Positions 17,060-25,489 of a stretch of DNA of 64,000 nucleotides are shown here, in pieces; the first letter of the stretch is position 1, and every line of letters begins with the position of its first letter. Origin of the DNA: Pelagibius sp. (GTDB lineage: Bacteria; Pseudomonadota; Alphaproteobacteria; Kiloniellales; Kiloniellaceae); contig NZ_JANQKD010000096.1 in NCBI RefSeq assembly GCF_028281305.1, positions 1-64,000 on the forward strand. Reading direction: 5' to 3'. The notes beneath the pieces were generated by a model. It saw only the letters and a list, made by a program, of their open reading frames with translations. It had not been told where the DNA came from and searched no databases. The position numbers and the translations under genes are program-made.

Positions 17060-17887
17060 TCATGCCTGAGGCTTGCGGGCCCTGGCGTAGAGAACGCTGG
17101 TGTCGAAGGAGGCGACGGCGCTGTCGCGCACCCACTTCACATTTGCCTGGTAAAGGGCCCGAGCCTCGTCCGGCGCCATCTGGTCGACGGTCCAGCACAG
17201 TCCGGAGCCCAGCACCACGGTCCACCAGTCTTCTGGACTGGCGAGGTGCTGGCGGTCCTGGTGTTCTTCGACCTCGATGTTGGAAAGACCGGCGGCCTGG
17301 AGCATCTGCAGTAGGCTGCCCCGGCTGTCGATACGCTCCCAGGGATTGAAGGCGCGGTGCAGGTCCGGACGCAGGGTTTCCACTTCGTCCCAGAAAGACT
17401 CCACACAGGGTTTCAGGAAACTGGAGCCCCAGGAGGTGATGGCAAGCTGACCGCCGGGCCGCACCATGCGCCAGAGCTCCGCTGTCAGCCGCTCCATATC
17501 CGGAACGAAGAAGACCGCGAACACGCAGACCACGGCATCGAAGTGCATATCCGGAAAGCCGAGGTCGGACATATCGCCACGGCGGAAATCGATGTTGGTC
17601 AGTCCGCGGCTCGCCGCCCGGGCGCGGCCCTGACCCAGCATGTTTTCGGCCAGGTCGACGGCAACGACGGTGCCGCGCGGGCCCACGCGCTCGGCTGCCG
17701 GAATGGCGGAAGCGCCGGTCCCGCAACCGGCGTCCAGCACCGTGGCACCGGGCAGAAGGTCGAGCCGTTCGACGGTTCCCTGCCCGTGCCGTGACCAGAA
17801 GGCGTTTGAACCCGCGTCGAAGAGGTCTGCGGCTGAGTTATAGGTCGCCTCGGCCTTCGCCTTGGCCGCTTCCAAGTCGTTCTGCAT
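17060..17887 (-). CDS. Class I SAM-dependent methyltransferase
   Basis: A 275-residue Rossmann-fold methyltransferase. Motif I LDAGCGTGAS, the acidic end of the second strand VVAVDLAENM, and the post-motif region WRMVRPGGQLAIT are all present. It belongs to the broad UbiE/Methyltransf_11-25 group, and the substrate is not readable. ATG 17885-17887 was chosen over an upstream ATG because the additional residues are a basic, Pro-rich run. It sits between a 1-Cys peroxiredoxin and a periplasmic sulfurtransferase, so a thiol or sulfide S-methyltransferase role is a reasonable but untested guess. Confidence 0.82.
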   Translation of the reverse strand: MQNDLEAAKAKAEATYNSAADLFDAGSNAFWSRHGQGTVERLDLLPGATVLDAGCGTGASAIPAAERVGPRGTVVAVDLAENMLGQGRARAASRGLTNIDFRRGDMSDLGFPDMHFDAVVCVFAVFFVPDMERLTAELWRMVRPGGQLAITSWGSSFLKPCVESFWDEVETLRPDLHRAFNPWERIDSRGSLLQMLQAAGLSNIEVEEHQDRQHLASPEDWWTVVLGSGLCWTVDQMAPDEARALYQANVKWVRDSAVASFDTSVLYARARKPQA

Positions 17888-18009
17888 AGCAGCGCTTTCT
17901 TCGTTTGCGGCTCCGGGCCGGGACGGGAGAAGCCCGGCCCGGAACCAGCGCGGCGAGATGGGTGTTCTGCGTCTTCGCGCCCGATACTTCTGCTTGATCC
18001 CGGGCAACC

Positions 18010-18669
18010 TCAGTCGGGCTGGGCAACGATCCGCAGGTAAGGACGGGGCGCGCGCCAGCCGTCGGGAAACTTCTTGCGCGCTTCCTCATCGGCCAGGGCC
18101 GGAACGATGATCACATCCTCGCCCTGCTTCCAGTTCACCGGCGTCGCCACAGAGTGGTTGGCGGTAAGCTGCAGGGAGTCGATCACCCGGAGGATCTCGT
18201 CGAAGTTCCGCCCGGTGCTCATGGGATAGACCACCATCAGCTTGATCTTCTTGTCCGGGCCGACGACGTAGACCGTGCGAACGGTCGCATTGTCCATCGC
18301 GGTACGGCCGTTCGACGTATCGCCGGCAGTGGCCGGCAGCATGCCGTACAGCTTGGCGACCTTCAGTTCGGAGTCGCCGATGATGGGGAAGTTCGGGGCG
18401 TGGCCTTGCGTCTCCTCGATGTCCGAAGCCCAGCGCGCGTGGTCCTCGATGGGGTCGACGCTGAGGCCGACGACCTTGACGTTGCGCTTCTCGAACTCGG
18501 GCTTCATCTTGGCCATGTAGCCCAGCTCGGTGGTGCAGACCGGCGTGAAGTCCTTGGGGTGGGAAAACAGGACCGCCCAGCCGTCGCCGATCCAGTCGTG
18601 AAAGCTGATGGCTCCCTCGGTCGTCTGGGCCGTAAAGTCCGGGGCAGTATCGTTCAATTGCAGCGCCAT
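18010..18669 (-). CDS. 1-Cys peroxiredoxin (Prx6 type)
   Basis: A 219-residue Prx6-type peroxidase. The peroxidatic Cys45 lies in PKDFTPVCTTE, followed by the long Prx6 C-terminal domain ending in the DGWRAPRPYLR region. Cytoplasmic members reduce hydrogen peroxide and organic hydroperoxides with glutathione or another reductant. No second resolving Cys is seen. It is the first gene of a minus-strand series with methyltransferase, sulfurtransferase and persulfide dioxygenase genes and diverges from the winged-helix cyclase-like regulator; 338 bases separate them. Confidence 0.93.
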   Translation of the reverse strand: MALQLNDTAPDFTAQTTEGAISFHDWIGDGWAVLFSHPKDFTPVCTTELGYMAKMKPEFEKRNVKVVGLSVDPIEDHARWASDIEETQGHAPNFPIIGDSELKVAKLYGMLPATAGDTSNGRTAMDNATVRTVYVVGPDKKIKLMVVYPMSTGRNFDEILRVIDSLQLTANHSVATPVNWKQGEDVIIVPALADEEARKKFPDGWRAPRPYLRIVAQPD

Positions 18670-19007
18670 GGTTCTACCTCTTCCTTGCTTCGTTCAGGTC
18701 ATCGAAATGTCTTTGTGAGGCTCGACCAAGAGTTGCCGTCGCCAGCAGCGACCGTGGGACCGGCGCCTCCTATGGCTGCGGAGGTAGCGTCTCGGCTGGG
18801 GCAAAGACCTGAAGAAAAGAAAAGAAATATGTGAAAGATGCAGCTGGACGCCCCGCCTAGCCGGCCTGGACCGCAATGCCTAAGGCCCGCAGCCGCGAGG
18901 GTTCACGAACTTGTGATCCCCGGGCCGGGATCCGCTTTCAGGGGAAATGCAACTGAAACAAAGCCTCACCATGATCCCTGCCCCATTGAGGGACTTGGGA
19001 GAGTTCA
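18670..19007. promoter_or_regulatory. Divergent promoter region between peroxiredoxin and regulator
   Basis: About 340 bases between divergent genes. An A-rich run (18810-18835) is the most promoter-like part. No clear dyad for a known regulator was recognised. Because it serves the sulfur/peroxide genes on one side and a winged-helix protein on the other, it is the natural place for autoregulatory binding. Confidence 0.45.
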
Positions 19008-22000
19008 GTGGGAGTATGTGTGGGAGACAGACCGAGTCTGCCTAAGGTAAGGGCTAAGGTAAGGGCCAAGCTAAGGGCGTCGGCGGCAGCGTTTCAGATC
19101 GGTGACTGGAGCATCGACCCGGCCTCACGGCGGATAACGCAGGGCGAGAAGACGCAGCGGATTTCACCGAAATCCGCCCTGGTCCTGACGGCTCTGGCGG
19201 AAGCCGAAGGCGAAGTGGTGTCGCGCGGAGACCTGCTCGACAGGGTCTGGCCCGAGGTGACGGTCGGCGAAGAGGTGCTCACCCAGGCCATCGCCGAGCT
19301 TCGCCGTGCCTTTCGCGACAGCGCCCGGGCGCCGCGTTACATCGAGACCGTGCCCAAGGCGGGCTATCGTCTGCTCGCGGAGGTGCGGACGCCTGCGCTC
19401 AGCGAAGGCGCACCCGAGGACGCCGACCCCGCTGCCGCAGCGACCCCATCAGAAGAAGGCCATAGCGAAGGAAACCCGGCCGAACAGCCGGCGATCTTCG
19501 TTCTCGGCCGCGAGCACAAACAGGTCACGGTGCTGGACTGTGCTCTTAACGATGCCGCCGCCCTCGCAGCCGAGGTCGATGCCGAAACCATCGCCGAAAC
19601 GATCGACTTCCTTCATCAGATCGCACAGGAAGTGGTGACCCGGTACGACGGTACGATCGCCCAATGGCAGGGCGACGGCCTGGTGGCGCTTTTCGGCGCG
19701 CCGCAGGCGCTCGAGGATCATCCGCGCTGCGCTATCGGCGCAGCCCGGGAGCTCATGCGGCGCTTCGTGGGGGAGTGCCTGCGCCTCGGTGACGATCGCA
19801 AGGTGCCGCAGCTCAGTGTCGGCATTCACACAGGGCCTGCAGTGGTCGGCTTCCGCGGACCGGGCTCGCGCGAAATCTTCACGGCAATCGGCGTAACCAC
19901 AGAGACCGCCAAACACCATCGTCTTGCGGCACCGGCCGGCGTGCTTCTGGCCAGCGCAGATACCTGCAGGATCGTCGGCTCGGAACTGATCACCTCGGTC
20001 TTCGAACCGAAGAGCGCGCCCGTCGGCGGGAACAAGGCGAAGGTATATCAGGTGCATGCCTTCACCAACCGGCGCTCCGGCGTGCCCCGCCGCGGACAGC
20101 CCTTTCTCAGCCGCTTCGTCGGGCGCGACCGGGAACTGGACATGCTGCTCGACCGCATCGACTCGCTGCGCACCGCCGGCGGGCAGGTCATCACGGTGAC
20201 CGGCGACCCGGGAATCGGCAAATCCCGCCTGACCGCCGAGTTGGAAGCACGCCTCACCGACAGCGGGACACGGTTCCTGCGCGCCCACTGTCTGCCGCAC
20301 GGCCGCAGCAGCCCCTACCTGCCGCTCGCCCGCCTGCTGCAAGAGCTGTGCAGCCTGGACCACGCCCCCGAGGAAGCCGATCCTGCTGAGGCGCTGGCGG
20401 ACCGGCTTTGGAAGGCCGGTCTCGACAACGACGAAACCGCAGCGCTCTTCCAGCAGCTTCTCGGCCTGCCGTTCGACAGCGCCGTTCTGGAGCCACTGTC
20501 CGCGGACCAGAAGAAGCAACGCATCTTCGACGGTCTGCATCGCCTTGTCGCAGACGCGGCGAAACGGGCGCCGCTCGTCATCCTGATCGAAGACCTGCAC
20601 TGGATCGACGCGACCTCTGAGGCCTGGCTGGCCCAACAGGCGATGCGTCTGACCGGCATCGCCGCGCTGCTCCTGGTCACACACCGGCCCGGCTACCGCG
20701 CACCCTGGCAGAGCCAATCCTCTGCGACGCAGATTGCTTTGCCGGCCCTGGGCGCCGGCGACAGCGGCGCCCTGATTCGTTCGGTGCCACGCAGGTCCGC
20801 GCTCACGCAGGATGCCATGGATCACGTTGTCCGGCGGGCGCAAGGCAACCCCTTCTTCCTCGAGGAACTGGCCTTCACCTACCCCGGCGATGGGCGCCAC
20901 GTCGTTGCCATCCCGGACACCGTCCAGGCGGTGATCGCGGCGCGCGTCGACCGTTTGCCGGCCCGCGAGAAGCGGCTGTTGCAGATTGCAGCAGTTGTCG
21001 GGGCACGCATCCCGCTCGGCCTGCTGGAAAGGATCGATGGGCTGGATACGGCGGCGCGGCGCGACAGCCTGATGCATCTGCAGCAGACCGAGCTGCTCTA
21101 TGAACGGCACGGCGCCCCGGATCACGTTTTCGCTTTCAAACACGCGCTGACACAAGACGTCGCCTATCTCGGCCTTGTCGCCAAAGCCCGGCGCACGATC
21201 CATCAGGATATCGCCGATGTGCTGGCGCGGGACTTCGCGAAGCTTGTCGATCAGCGCCCGGAGATCCTGGCCCGGCATCTGACGGAGGCCGGCCGCAAGC
21301 GCGAGGCCATCGCCCATTGGCGGGCCGCCGGCCGCCAGGCTGCAGCGCGGGCCACGGGCATCGAGGCGGTGGCGCACTACGAAACGGCCCTCAGCCTGAT
21401 CGATAGCGAACCCGCCGAAGACGCCCTTGCCGAGATCAAGCTGGCCGTGCTGGTCGACCTCGGCGTCATTCTCCAGGCTCTCAAGGGCGCCGGCGCCGCC
21501 GAGGCCGGCGAGGTCTATCGCCAGGCCTGCGCGCTCAGCCGGCGCATTGCCCGATCGCGCAACGGCTTCGTGGCGCTCTGGGGCCTGTGGCGCTACACCG
21601 TCATGAACGCGCGCTTCGAAGCATCGGAAGCCCTTGCCGAGGACCTGCTGGCCCTCTCCAAGCAGGAGCCGGATGCGGAGCTGGATCTGCAGGCCCACCA
21701 TGCGATCTGGACGACAGCGCGCTTCACAGGATCGCTGACCCGGGCGATCGAGCATGCCGAAGCCGGCCTGGCCCTGGACGATCCGCGCTTTCGCACCGCC
21801 CCCCACTACCCCTTCGGCGGCCACGACCCCATCTGCTGCGCGCGGGGGACGCGGGCCATTGCCCTGGGTCTGCAGGGAAAACCAGAGTCGGCAAACCACG
21901 AGATGGAGGCCGCCATCGCCCTGGCGGAAAACATCGGCCACCGCCCGACCATCGCCGGCGTCTTCCTCAATGCCACCGATCTTTATCTGGCGGGGCGGGA

Positions 22001-22598
22001 CCGCGCGGCCCTCGGCCCGGCGGCCACCCGGCTGCGGCAATTGGGCGAAGACCTCGGCTTTGCCATGCACGCCAACATCGGCAGCTTTGCCCTCGCATGG
22101 TGCCGCTTCAAGGAACACCGGGATCCCCAGGCGCTGAACGACATGCGCCAGGTGCTCGACCGCGCGAAGCGCGCCGGAGGCACCGCCCGCGAACCCTATC
22201 ATTACGCGCTCTTCGCGGACTGTCTGGCCGAGGCCGGGCAGTTCAACGAGGCGCGCTGCGTCATCAACGAAGTCTTCGAGGAAATCAGCGAGAAGCGCCA
22301 GAATCACTGGGCCAAGAGCGAGGCCCATCGGATGCTGGGGGAGATCCAGTTGCGCGCGCGCGGCGACCAGCACCGTGTTGCCGAGCACCACTTCAAACAG
22401 GCGCGCCGCGTTGCCGGCGAACAAGGCGCCCTGGCGCTGGAACTGCGCGCGACCTGCAGTCTTGCGCGCCTCTGGCAACGCCAGGGCCGGTCGGATGAAG
22501 CGACCACGCTGCTGCAGGCGGTTTGTAACCGCTTCACGGAAGGATTTGAGAGCACTGATCTGGTCTTCGCCCGCAACGTGATGGCTCAGAAGCCATAA
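19008..22598 (+). CDS. Winged-helix regulator fused to degenerate cyclase domain, AAA ATPase and TPR-like repeats
   Basis: A 1196-residue multidomain regulator. Residues about 28-125 are an OmpR/CadC-type winged helix. Residues about 163-350 resemble a class III adenylate/guanylate cyclase: both metal Asp positions are seen (Asp177, Asp223 in QGDGLVALFG), but the IGDxVNxAxR catalytic motif reads IGVTTETAKH, so the Asn and Arg needed for catalysis are missing. Then comes an ATPase with Walker A GDPGIGKS (399-406) and Walker B LVILIEDLHW, and a long helical C-terminal half with TPR-like repeats. It starts with GTG at 19008 (19020 is an alternative). The N-terminus contains three 12-base repeats encoding K-V/L-R-A. 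It probably acts as a signal-binding transcription factor. Confidence 0.85.
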   Translation: MGVCVGDRPSLPKVRAKVRAKLRASAAAFQIGDWSIDPASRRITQGEKTQRISPKSALVLTALAEAEGEVVSRGDLLDRVWPEVTVGEEVLTQAIAELRRAFRDSARAPRYIETVPKAGYRLLAEVRTPALSEGAPEDADPAAAATPSEEGHSEGNPAEQPAIFVLGREHKQVTVLDCALNDAAALAAEVDAETIAETIDFLHQIAQEVVTRYDGTIAQWQGDGLVALFGAPQALEDHPRCAIGAARELMRRFVGECLRLGDDRKVPQLSVGIHTGPAVVGFRGPGSREIFTAIGVTTETAKHHRLAAPAGVLLASADTCRIVGSELITSVFEPKSAPVGGNKAKVYQVHAFTNRRSGVPRRGQPFLSRFVGRDRELDMLLDRIDSLRTAGGQVITVTGDPGIGKSRLTAELEARLTDSGTRFLRAHCLPHGRSSPYLPLARLLQELCSLDHAPEEADPAEALADRLWKAGLDNDETAALFQQLLGLPFDSAVLEPLSADQKKQRIFDGLHRLVADAAKRAPLVILIEDLHWIDATSEAWLAQQAMRLTGIAALLLVTHRPGYRAPWQSQSSATQIALPALGAGDSGALIRSVPRRSALTQDAMDHVVRRAQGNPFFLEELAFTYPGDGRHVVAIPDTVQAVIAARVDRLPAREKRLLQIAAVVGARIPLGLLERIDGLDTAARRDSLMHLQQTELLYERHGAPDHVFAFKHALTQDVAYLGLVAKARRTIHQDIADVLARDFAKLVDQRPEILARHLTEAGRKREAIAHWRAAGRQAAARATGIEAVAHYETALSLIDSEPAEDALAEIKLAVLVDLGVILQALKGAGAAEAGEVYRQACALSRRIARSRNGFVALWGLWRYTVMNARFEASEALAEDLLALSKQEPDAELDLQAHHAIWTTARFTGSLTRAIEHAEAGLALDDPRFRTAPHYPFGGHDPICCARGTRAIALGLQGKPESANHEMEAAIALAENIGHRPTIAGVFLNATDLYLAGRDRAALGPAATRLRQLGEDLGFAMHANIGSFALAWCRFKEHRDPQALNDMRQVLDRAKRAGGTAREPYHYALFADCLAEAGQFNEARCVINEVFEEISEKRQNHWAKSEAHRMLGEIQLRARGDQHRVAEHHFKQARRVAGEQGALALELRATCSLARLWQRQGRSDEATTLLQAVCNRFTEGFESTDLVFARNVMAQKP
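19044..19079 (+). repeat. Three 12-base in-frame tandem repeats at the N-terminus
   Basis: AAGGTAAGGGCT, AAGGTAAGGGCC and AAGCTAAGGGCG follow each other directly and encode KVRA-KVRA-KLRA. They lie in the basic leader before the winged helix, which the paralog downstream lacks. Unit copies would change protein length by four residues without frameshift. Confidence 0.9.
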
Positions 22599-22673
22599 GG
22601 GTTCAGTCGGAAACAGGGTCGATGCCGACCGCGCGGATCCGGATCAGCAGGCGACCGCAAAAGGGAGGGAGAC

Positions 22674-23933
22674 TTGGGACCGTTTTGTCTGGGAGGTTGG
22701 GCTGTCAACCCCGCAACGCGGCAAATCAGCCAGGGCGAACGCTCGCGGCGGCTGTCGCCGAAAGCCCTTCATGTGCTGACGGTTCTGGTGGAGGCGCAGG
22801 GCAGCGTCCTTACCCGGGAAACGCTGCTGGATCGGGTCTGGCCGGAGGTGACCGTCGGCGAGGAGGTTCTGACCCAGGCGATTGCGGAACTGCGCCGTGC
22901 GTTCGGCGACGACGCGCGCAAACCGCAGTTCTTCGACACGGTGCACAAAGCAGGCTACCGCATACTGCAACCGGCACAGCCTCGTAGCGGAGCAGAGGCC
23001 CGTCAAGGCGTATCACCGACTGCCCCGGATTCGCGCGCAGAAGGTCGACCCATCGAACTGGATGCCTATGCCCGATTCCTGGAAGCAAGCCAGGCCTTCA
23101 CCCACGGCGGTGCCCGCAACACCCAGGCCGCAATAGCCATGTTCGCCGAGGTGGTCGACTCTCATCCGGACTATGCGCCTGCCTATGCCGGCCTGGCCAG
23201 GGCCGAGGCCTTTGCCGACATGTACTACAGCGCCGGCGGCGATCATCTCTTCCGCGCCTACGACGCCTGCGAGCGCGGCCTGAACATCGACCCTCAGAGC
23301 CCAGAGCTGCACTCGGCGTTGGGGATCGTCTACTCCGCCTCCGGCGACGTAGAGCGCAGCTATGGCAGTTTCCAAACGGCCCTGCGGGGCCGCCCGGACT
23401 GCAGCCTCACGCACTACCTTCTGGGACGGGCCTGCTTTGCGGCAGGCGACTTCTCGCCGGCCGCTGCCATGCTGGAACAGGCGGCGCGACTGGATCCGGA
23501 AGACTTCCATTCGCTCCTGCTTGCGGGCAAGGCGCGGCGGCGGATTGGCGATCCGGCGCGTGCCCGAGCAAATCTCGCCCGCGCCAAGGTGCGAATCGAG
23601 CACTACCTGCTCGCCTATCCCGGCGACTTCCGGGCGCTCTGCGATCAGGTTTCCTGTCTGCTGGAGTTTGGCGAGAGGGACGAAGCCCTAGAGCAGGCGG
23701 ACGCGCTGTTCGAACACAGCGATCCGATGTCTTACTATCTTGTCTGCTTCCTTGCGCGCGCCGGGGAGGTTACGCCAGCCTTGGCGCTGCTCGAGCGGGC
23801 TGTCGAGGAAGGCTGGTCCCATCTGCCGGTGCTCCAGCGCGATCCGGACATAGACCCACTGCGCGGCGAGGCCCTTTATCGCCGCATCGAACAGACCTTG
23901 GAAGCCAGATCAGCGAGCGGGGCTGCGCGCTAG
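22674..23933 (+). CDS. Winged-helix transcriptional regulator with TPR-like C-terminus
   Basis: A 419-residue protein. Residues about 1-105 are an OmpR/CadC-type winged helix nearly identical in its core to that of the upstream gene (both contain DRVWPEVTVGEEVLTQAIAELR, at about residues 55-77 here). The rest is a TPR-like helical array of about seven units that may bind a partner or ligand. There is no membrane segment, so it is not a CadC-like receptor. TTG 22674 is taken as start because AGGGAGGGAG immediately precedes it and no in-frame ATG fits. It follows the larger paralog by 75 bases, so the pair is a tandem duplication and probably co-transcribed. Confidence 0.85.
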   Translation: MGPFCLGGWAVNPATRQISQGERSRRLSPKALHVLTVLVEAQGSVLTRETLLDRVWPEVTVGEEVLTQAIAELRRAFGDDARKPQFFDTVHKAGYRILQPAQPRSGAEARQGVSPTAPDSRAEGRPIELDAYARFLEASQAFTHGGARNTQAAIAMFAEVVDSHPDYAPAYAGLARAEAFADMYYSAGGDHLFRAYDACERGLNIDPQSPELHSALGIVYSASGDVERSYGSFQTALRGRPDCSLTHYLLGRACFAAGDFSPAAAMLEQAARLDPEDFHSLLLAGKARRRIGDPARARANLARAKVRIEHYLLAYPGDFRALCDQVSCLLEFGERDEALEQADALFEHSDPMSYYLVCFLARAGEVTPALALLERAVEEGWSHLPVLQRDPDIDPLRGEALYRRIEQTLEARSASGAAR

Positions 23934-24071
23934 AGCAGATCCGGATCTGATGGAATCGCGAGAGCGATTCATCACATCCGGTGAATCTGCTCTGAGTCTT
24001 GAGTGTAGAACGGATTCACATGTTTAGGCGCAAACACAAAGGCGTTTGCGCCTAAACATGATCCGCTCTAG
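23930..24071. repeat. Tandem palindromic intergenic repeats (CTAGAGCA-type)
   Basis: Two palindromic units fill the gap between convergent genes. Unit one: AGAGCAGAT (23932-23940) pairs with ATCTGCTCT (23985-23993), with inner stems CCGGA/TCCGG and GAATCGC/GCGATTC. Unit two: TAGAACGGAT/ATCCGCTCTA outer ends and a perfect 17-base stem CATGTTTAGGCGCAAAC (24019-24035) with its complement (24044-24060). The stop codons of both flanking genes, TAG, are part of the repeat ends. Such elements recur in alphaproteobacterial genomes and may also terminate transcription both ways. Confidence 0.85.
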
Positions 24072-24436
24072 AGCAGCTTCCACTCGCCCGCAGCCGTCTT
24101 GCAGCGGTCGAAGATGTAGCGGAATGTATTATCGACGTCGTTGACCTTGATGTCGTGCTGCAGGCGCCGGCAGGTCAGGCCCTGATGTTCAAAGATCTGG
24201 ACCAGTTGAACAGCGCCGGTATTTCCGCTGGCCGCGTTCGACCATGTTTCCACCGTGCCCACCTCGGCCGTCTCTCCTTCGTAAAGGCGGGCGGCAGCGG
24301 TCTGCAGCAGTTGGATGTCTTCCGGCGTCAACTCAAAGCCGGACCGCTTGAAGGGATTGAGCTGGGCCTGGGCCGGCAGTGCCAGACCGGCAACAGTAAC
24401 AGCGGCCACGAAAGCAACGGCGATTTTCCTAACCAC
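24068..24436 (-). CDS. Exported 17-kDa-antigen-like small protein
   Basis: A 122-residue secreted protein. A clean Sec signal ends in LPAQAQ, cleaved near residue 25. The mature part ends in an FRYIFDRCKTAAGEWKLL tail with a partner Cys in the TCRRLQHD segment, so a disulfide is likely. This C-terminal pattern is seen in alphaproteobacterial surface antigen-like (17 kDa/RT0821-like) proteins, but the Gly-rich membrane part of that family is absent. ATG 24434-24436 begins the signal. The TAG stop lies in the flanking palindromic repeat. Function is unknown, probably envelope-related. Confidence 0.75.
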   Translation of the reverse strand: MVRKIAVAFVAAVTVAGLALPAQAQLNPFKRSGFELTPEDIQLLQTAAARLYEGETAEVGTVETWSNAASGNTGAVQLVQIFEHQGLTCRRLQHDIKVNDVDNTFRYIFDRCKTAAGEWKLL

Positions 24437-24526
24437 GCAATTCCCCCTCGGTTGATAGCCCAGATCAGCGGCGGACGATGGAAATGCCTCACAGATCTAC
24501 AACATAGCGTGGCATCAGCCGCCGGT

Positions 24527-24712
24527 CTATCCGCGCGGTCCCGCAAACAGCCAGATGATCAGGCCGATGAGCGGCAGAACCAGGATCAGGACGATCCAGA
24601 ACACCTTGGCGCCCGTCGAGGCGCCGCTTTGTACGGTCTTGACGATCGCCCAGACATTGGCGATCAGCAGCAGCAGGCCGAAAAACCCGCCAACTTCGAT
24701 TCCCATCTCCAC
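24527..24712 (-). CDS. Small membrane protein, PLDc_N (cardiolipin synthase N-terminal-like)
   Basis: A 61-residue (or 59-residue) protein made of two transmembrane helices joined by a short polar loop, ending in IIWLFAGPRG. This matches the phospholipase-D-nuclease N-terminal domain found as a stand-alone membrane peptide in many bacteria. Two ATGs compete: 24712 and 24706. GGAG lies six bases before the second, AAGGTG before the first. It lies between the antigen-like gene and the six-gene acyl-CoA operon on the same strand. Function is unknown. Confidence 0.78.
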   Translation of the reverse strand: MEMGIEVGGFFGLLLLIANVWAIVKTVQSGASTGAKVFWIVLILVLPLIGLIIWLFAGPRG

Positions 24713-24788
24713 ACCTTTCGCAGTTCGCCTTGGTGCGGCCCTTATGGCATGCCCCGGGCCGCGCGGAAAGGCGGAGGAGCAGCCCGCC

Positions 24789-25481
24789 TCAGCCTCGTGC
24801 GCTGAAGAGGGCGACCCGGCCGTGCATGCTCAGTTCCACGTCCGTGAAGTGGTCAGACAAAGCTTGGCGCAGGCTCTCCGCATCGTCCTCCGCGTTGCCG
24901 AAGATGCCCTTAGCGTTGTAGAGCGCCATCACCCGGCGCCCCAGCGCATTGTGGGTCACGCCGCACCCCAGGACGGTCGCCCCGAAGAAGCGGCCTCCCG
25001 GCGCCAAGTGGGCCTTCAGATACCCGAAAGCCGCGGCCTTGCGGGCCATCGGTCCCGGCAGGCAGTGGAGCAGGTACATCATCGCGATAGATTGAAAGGG
25101 CGGCGCCTCGATGGGGATCGGCTGCAGCACATTGGCACGGTAGATCTCAGGGCTGAGGCGGGCCACTCGCCGCGCCGCCGTATCCAGGCAAGTCTGATTG
25201 AGATCCAGCAGGGCAAGCCGCGGCTGCGCGACCGGAAAACGGCAACGGTCCAGAAAGAAGCCGGTCGCAACCCCGACATCCAGATGGCTGGCGCTGACGT
25301 TGCCGTCGTAGAGTTTCAACAGTTCCCCTGTCGGGCAGCCCCAGAGAAAGCGGTTGGAAAACCCCAGCACCATGAGGTCGTAGATCCGCAGGCTGACTCT
25401 GGTGTAGGCCGCCTGGCCCGGCAGAGCCTCTACGACGGAGGTGACCGGCAGATCGATGTCAGGCTGCGGAGATGCGGTCAT
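24789..25481 (-). CDS. Class I SAM-dependent methyltransferase (operon tail)
   Basis: A 230-residue Rossmann-fold methyltransferase. Motif I reads LDVGVATGFFLD, and LLDLNQTCLD forms the acidic second strand; the middle has the AYLKAHLAPGGRFFGAT post-motif in a slightly divergent form. It resembles small UbiE-like methyltransferases that modify polyketide-like or lipid substrates. The start ATG 25479-25481 lies eight bases after the stop of the AcuI-like reductase, so it is the last gene of a six-gene operon. The substrate is unknown, but co-occurrence suggests a methylated CoA-pathway product. Confidence 0.82.
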   Translation of the reverse strand: MTASPQPDIDLPVTSVVEALPGQAAYTRVSLRIYDLMVLGFSNRFLWGCPTGELLKLYDGNVSASHLDVGVATGFFLDRCRFPVAQPRLALLDLNQTCLDTAARRVARLSPEIYRANVLQPIPIEAPPFQSIAMMYLLHCLPGPMARKAAAFGYLKAHLAPGGRFFGATVLGCGVTHNALGRRVMALYNAKGIFGNAEDDAESLRQALSDHFTDVELSMHGRVALFSARG

Positions 25482-25489
25482 CTGTCTCT

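Noticed and set aside
19449-22478. A 1009-residue reverse frame inside the large regulator gene
   Set aside because: The forward frame has four recognisable domains; the reverse frame has none and reflects high G+C.
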